Shown: in pieces, positions 12,984 to 15,508 of the stretch | Numbering within the stretch: the stretch's first letter is position 1 | How the letters are laid out: each line of letters begins with the position of its first letter | Source: UBA5287 sp041672395 | Lineage (GTDB): Bacteria; Bacteroidota; Bacteroidia; Bacteroidales; Dysgonomonadaceae | DNA length: 15,508 nucleotides | Assembly: GCA_041672395.1 (NCBI GenBank) | Contig: JBAYZS010000052.1 | Span: forward strand, 1 to 15,508 | Direction of reading: 5' to 3' | The notes under the pieces: model-generated | What the model saw: only the letters and a program-made list of their open reading frames with translations | Told to the model about the DNA's origin: nothing | The model's database searches: none | Position numbers and translations under genes: made by a program

Positions 12984-14141
12984 TTAAATTGAATCAGAGA
13001 AAAAAGATTTGGGTAGTTCGTGGCAGTTATAATTTGATGCCATCACCTCGCCGTAAGCGCCGGCAGATCTAATAGCCAAAAGATCACCGCGTTGAGCTTC
13101 GTTTAATTGAAAGTTCTCAACAAAAACATCACTTGATTCGCAGATAGGACCAACAATATCATACGTATCCAATGATTGGTCTGAACTGATGTTCTCGATA
13201 TGATGAAAGGCTTGATAAAGCGCAGGTCTTATTAAGTCTGTCATTCCCGCATCCACGATAAGGAACTTTTTTTGTACTCCTTTTTTCACATAAGTAGTGC
13301 GTGTAATCAGCGAACCGCACGGTGCTACAATAGAACGCCCTAACTCAAAGTGAATTGTTTGCGGAACCTGATGTTCCAGATATTTACTGAATAAACGAAA
13401 ATATGATTCAAAATCTGCCATGGAGAAATGATTAGGATGCTGATAATTTATTCCCAATCCACCGCCAACATTTATGAGATTTAATGTAATCCCTTTATTC
13501 TCAAACGATTTCTGCAGTTCGACAGCTTTCACACACAAATCTTCAAAAACCGACATATCCGTGATTTGAGAACCAATATGAAAATGAATCCCAATCAGTT
13601 CAAGATGTGTACAATTTTCGAGCATTTTTAGTGCATCTGGCAAAACTGTTAAATCGATACCAAACTTATTCTCATTCAGTCCGGTAGTTATATATTTATG
13701 TGTGTGTGCATCAACATTAGGGTTGATACGTAAAGCAATTCTTGCCTGTTTATTTTTGGCTTTTGCGAGTTCTTCAATCGCCTCCATTTCAGGCAATGAT
13801 TCCACGTTAAAGCAAAATATATCATAATCCAGCGCGATATTAATTTCTTTATCCGTTTTTCCCACACCCGCGAAAGCAATTTTAGAAGGCGTAAAACCAT
13901 TTTCAACTGCAACAATTATTTCGTTTCCGCTCACACAATCAGCGCCAAATCCAAATGAGGCAATCTCCTGTAATATTCTGGGATTAGCATTTGCTTTTAT
14001 TGCATAGTGGACAACAAAATTCTTGTTTTCCGTTTCCTTTTTTACTGTGTTGAGTGTTTCTCTGAGAAGCTCAATATCGTAAAAGTAGAAAGGAGTATCT
14101 ATTGAATTGAATTTTTCAACCGGAAATTTACCTTTAATCAT
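12984..14141 (-). CDS. lysA: Diaminopimelate decarboxylase
   Basis: This is a 385-residue PLP enzyme that decarboxylates meso-diaminopimelate to L-lysine, the last step of the lysine pathway in the cytoplasm. It has the fold-type III barrel plus C-terminal beta domain. DTPFYFYDIELLRETL opens it, and Lys49 in VVHYAIKANANP should bind PLP. NVGGGLGINY is the phosphate-binding glycine loop, and ELGRSIVAPCGSLITRTTYVKKG is the usual block after the barrel. The catalytic cysteine from the partner subunit lies in GPICESSDVF. The C-terminus has AGAYGEVMASNYN, typical for LysA. Meso-DAP is also a cell-wall residue, so this step sets the balance between wall and lysine. It is followed after 10 bases by a glycosyltransferase. 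The family also includes arginine and ornithine decarboxylases, but the CESSD and AGAYG motifs favour LysA. Confidence 0.94.
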   Translation of the reverse strand: MIKGKFPVEKFNSIDTPFYFYDIELLRETLNTVKKETENKNFVVHYAIKANANPRILQEIASFGFGADCVSGNEIIVAVENGFTPSKIAFAGVGKTDKEINIALDYDIFCFNVESLPEMEAIEELAKAKNKQARIALRINPNVDAHTHKYITTGLNENKFGIDLTVLPDALKMLENCTHLELIGIHFHIGSQITDMSVFEDLCVKAVELQKSFENKGITLNLINVGGGLGINYQHPNHFSMADFESYFRLFSKYLEHQVPQTIHFELGRSIVAPCGSLITRTTYVKKGVQKKFLIVDAGMTDLIRPALYQAFHHIENISSDQSLDTYDIVGPICESSDVFVENFQLNEAQRGDLLAIRSAGAYGEVMASNYNCHELPKSFFSDSI

Positions 14142-14160
14142 ATTGTTGAAATTTTGGCTG

Positions 14161-14168
14161 CAAAGTTA
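14161..14168 (-). promoter_or_regulatory. Predicted -7 element for lysA and the glycosyltransferase
   Basis: The minus strand reads TAACTTTG, matching TAnnTTTG, in the 45-base gap between miaA and lysA. The leader would be about 13 bases. This suggests lysA can be transcribed separately from miaA. Confidence 0.5.
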
Positions 14169-14186
14169 ATAAAAAGGGCGACTTAT

Positions 14187-15128
14187 TTATATTAATTCCA
14201 ATGTTTGCTCTATTTTCTTGTCGGTAGACAGATTATAATCCAGCCAATGGATTTTAAATCCCCGTCGTTCCATGCCCCTGAACCAAGTCATTTGTCTTTT
14301 TGCAAACTGATGAATAGCTATTTCTAACTGCGAAAACATCTCAGAAAATGATATTTGCCCAATAACGTATTGCGTAACATATTTATATTCAAGTCCGTAA
14401 TAGATGAGGTCGTCTGCCAGAACACCTTTAGAAAGCAAGTTTTCCACTTCTTCAATCATTCCTTCTTCCAACCGTTTTTTTAGTCGGTCCGTTATTTTTT
14501 TTCTTCTCAAATCCCGATGGATATCAATGCCTATAATAACGCTCTTTATGGGATCATAATTTTGTGAAGTAAGCGGTTCTTTAGACTGAAAATCAGCAAT
14601 TTCAATTGCTCGAATAGCTCTTTTTTTAGTGTCTACATCCGTTGAGTTATGGAGCGATTTATAGTTTGACAGGATTTCTGTAAGCTCTTGCAGCGATTTA
14701 GATTCCATATCTATTCTTAACGCCTTATTTTCAGGTACATCCGGTAGGTGATACCCTTTCAGGACCGCCTCAATATATAGTCCCGTCCCGCCACAGAGGA
14801 TAGGGGTTTTGCCGCGAGAAAGTATGTCCGCATAAGCGATATGGAAATCTTGTTGATAATTGAATAATGTATATTTATCACCTGCATCTCTAATATCAAT
14901 CAGATAATGAGGTATTTGATGTCCATTAATTGCGTAGTCAGTAAGATCTTTGCCAGTGCCGATGTCCATGCCTCGATAAACCTGTCGTGAGTCGGCGCTC
15001 AATATTTCACCACCCAGTCTGTCGGCTAATTGAGTGGCAAAAGAGGTCTTTCCGCTTGCAGTGGGACCCAAAACTGTAATGAGCTCTGTTCTTGGAGTTT
15101 CTGTAGAAGTGTTTTGAATAAAAGTCAT
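14187..15128 (-). CDS. miaA: tRNA dimethylallyltransferase (divergent Bacteroidota form)
   Basis: This is a 313-residue enzyme that adds a dimethylallyl group to N6 of A37 in tRNAs reading UNN codons. The P-loop GPTASGKT is at 21-28 and DSRQVY at 46-51, followed by DIGTGKDL where most MiaA proteins have DIGTAKP. CGGTGLYIEAVLKG is the prenyl-binding region, and the tRNA-contacting tail has QFAKRQMTWFRGMERR. The usual IGYKE segment reads YYGLEYKYV. These differences match, from memory, one of two MiaA paralogues carried by some Bacteroides. The frame is open upstream to 15311, but that part is only an out-of-frame reading of the glycine-rich tail of the preceding gene. Met at 15128, one base after that gene's stop, gives the normal length. 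Translation is probably coupled to the upstream gene. Confidence 0.9.
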   Translation of the reverse strand: MTFIQNTSTETPRTELITVLGPTASGKTSFATQLADRLGGEILSADSRQVYRGMDIGTGKDLTDYAINGHQIPHYLIDIRDAGDKYTLFNYQQDFHIAYADILSRGKTPILCGGTGLYIEAVLKGYHLPDVPENKALRIDMESKSLQELTEILSNYKSLHNSTDVDTKKRAIRAIEIADFQSKEPLTSQNYDPIKSVIIGIDIHRDLRRKKITDRLKKRLEEGMIEEVENLLSKGVLADDLIYYGLEYKYVTQYVIGQISFSEMFSQLEIAIHQFAKRQMTWFRGMERRGFKIHWLDYNLSTDKKIEQTLELI

Positions 15129-15129
15129 T

Positions 15130-15508
15130 TCACCAACTTCTTCCTGCTCCACCACCACCAAAGCTTCCGCCACCGCCACCACCGAATCCACCACCGAATC
15201 CGCCGCCAAAGCCACCTCCGAATCCACCCCCACCGGAATGTTGGGAACCGCCCCCAATGATAGGAGGAAAAAAGATGGTTCCGCCTCCACCACGGTTGTG
15301 GCCATCACCATCTATATGTTGATCGCCTTTCCCGAAAATGACACTCATGAAAATTATGAAGAGTATTATGGCAATGATAATAATGATACCGGGAATTTCA
15401 TTAACGCCTTCTGCTTCTGCATCAAACTCGCCGCTTAGTCTGGCAATAATGGCATCTGCTGAGGCATTGACGCCGCCAAAATAGTCGTTTTCAATGAAAT
15501 AGGGAATC
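15130..15508 (-). CDS. TPM-domain protein, C-terminal part (5' end outside window)
   Basis: The last 125 residues of a TPM-domain (YgcG-type) membrane protein are visible; the frame is open to the right edge, so the start and most of the TPM domain lie outside. What can be seen is the end of the domain (IPYFIENDYFGGVNASADAI), a linker, one membrane helix (IPGIIIIIAIILFIIFMSVI), a short polar stretch with GDQHIDGDGH, and a glycine-rich tail of FGGG units ending GGGGAGRSW. TPM proteins carry an extracytoplasmic domain and commonly end in a glycine/serine-rich stretch like this one. In Bacteroidota they often lie beside a LemA gene, which cannot be checked here. The precise function is not established. 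The stop is one base before the miaA start. Confidence 0.87.
   Translation of the reverse strand, partial: IPYFIENDYFGGVNASADAIIARLSGEFDAEAEGVNEIPGIIIIIAIILFIIFMSVIFGKGDQHIDGDGHNRGGGGTIFFPPIIGGGSQHSGGGGFGGGFGGGFGGGFGGGGGGSFGGGGAGRSW
15133..15237 (-). repeat. FGGG codon repeats in the TPM protein tail
   Basis: About 35 codons encode a run of GGG and FGGG units (at least four consecutive FGGG). The repetitive, G+C-rich DNA differs sharply from the surrounding A+T-rich sequence and could change in length by slippage. It is the source of false open frames on both strands here. Confidence 0.8.

Noticed and set aside
15030..15260. Plus-strand histidine/arginine-rich open frame
   Set aside because: It is the antisense of the glycine codons in the TPM tail and of the miaA start, and shows no protein-like features.
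15129..15311. 61-codon N-terminal extension of MiaA
   Set aside because: It is a valine/alanine/glutamate-rich reading of the glycine-repeat DNA of the TPM gene in another frame. MiaA homologues start near the P-loop, which fits Met at 15128.

Overview
The window is a stretch of chromosome from a member of the Bacteroidota, most likely order Bacteroidales. Four things point there: a MurF–alanine racemase fusion next to a GSCFA-domain protein; a short primary sigma factor without region 1.1; DUF4923 and DUF5063 proteins; and repeated matches to the Bacteroidota -7 promoter element TAnnTTTG. Base composition is A+T-rich and Shine-Dalgarno sequences are mostly absent, as is usual for the phylum. 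I cannot name the genus.

Layout from left to right. (1) The 3' end of serS (+) meets a secreted DUF4923 protein (-) at a shared hairpin terminator. (2) A 380-base intergenic region holds a three-copy 11-bp repeat and a 28-bp palindrome lying across a predicted promoter. It leads into an overlapping three-gene unit (+): a DUF5063 protein, a DEDD-type 3'-5' exonuclease whose frame is broken before its last catalytic motif, and an RlmI-like rRNA methyltransferase. (3) A 319-base gap contains what looks like a compact small RNA or leader, with its own promoter and a GTGA-loop terminator hairpin. It is followed by the GSCFA gene and murF-alr (+), a cell-wall pair. (4) A perfect 30-bp palindrome ends that unit and also the convergent ompA-family gene (-). 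(5) Further leftward genes are the primary sigma factor rpoD, an HtrA/DegP periplasmic protease, a membrane glycosyltransferase preceded by lysA, and miaA preceded by the 3' part of a TPM-domain gene that runs off the right edge.

Most of the window is core biology: translation (serS, rlmI, miaA), transcription (rpoD), cell wall and its precursors (murF-alr, lysA, ompA), and envelope quality control (htrA). I see no mobile element, CRISPR array, tRNA, rRNA or defence locus. The points most worth a second look are the candidate small RNA at about 3889-3960, the operator-like palindrome at 1361-1388, the exonuclease frameshift near 2464, and a glycosyltransferase that lacks the usual DxD motif. 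I found no convincing large undescribed system.
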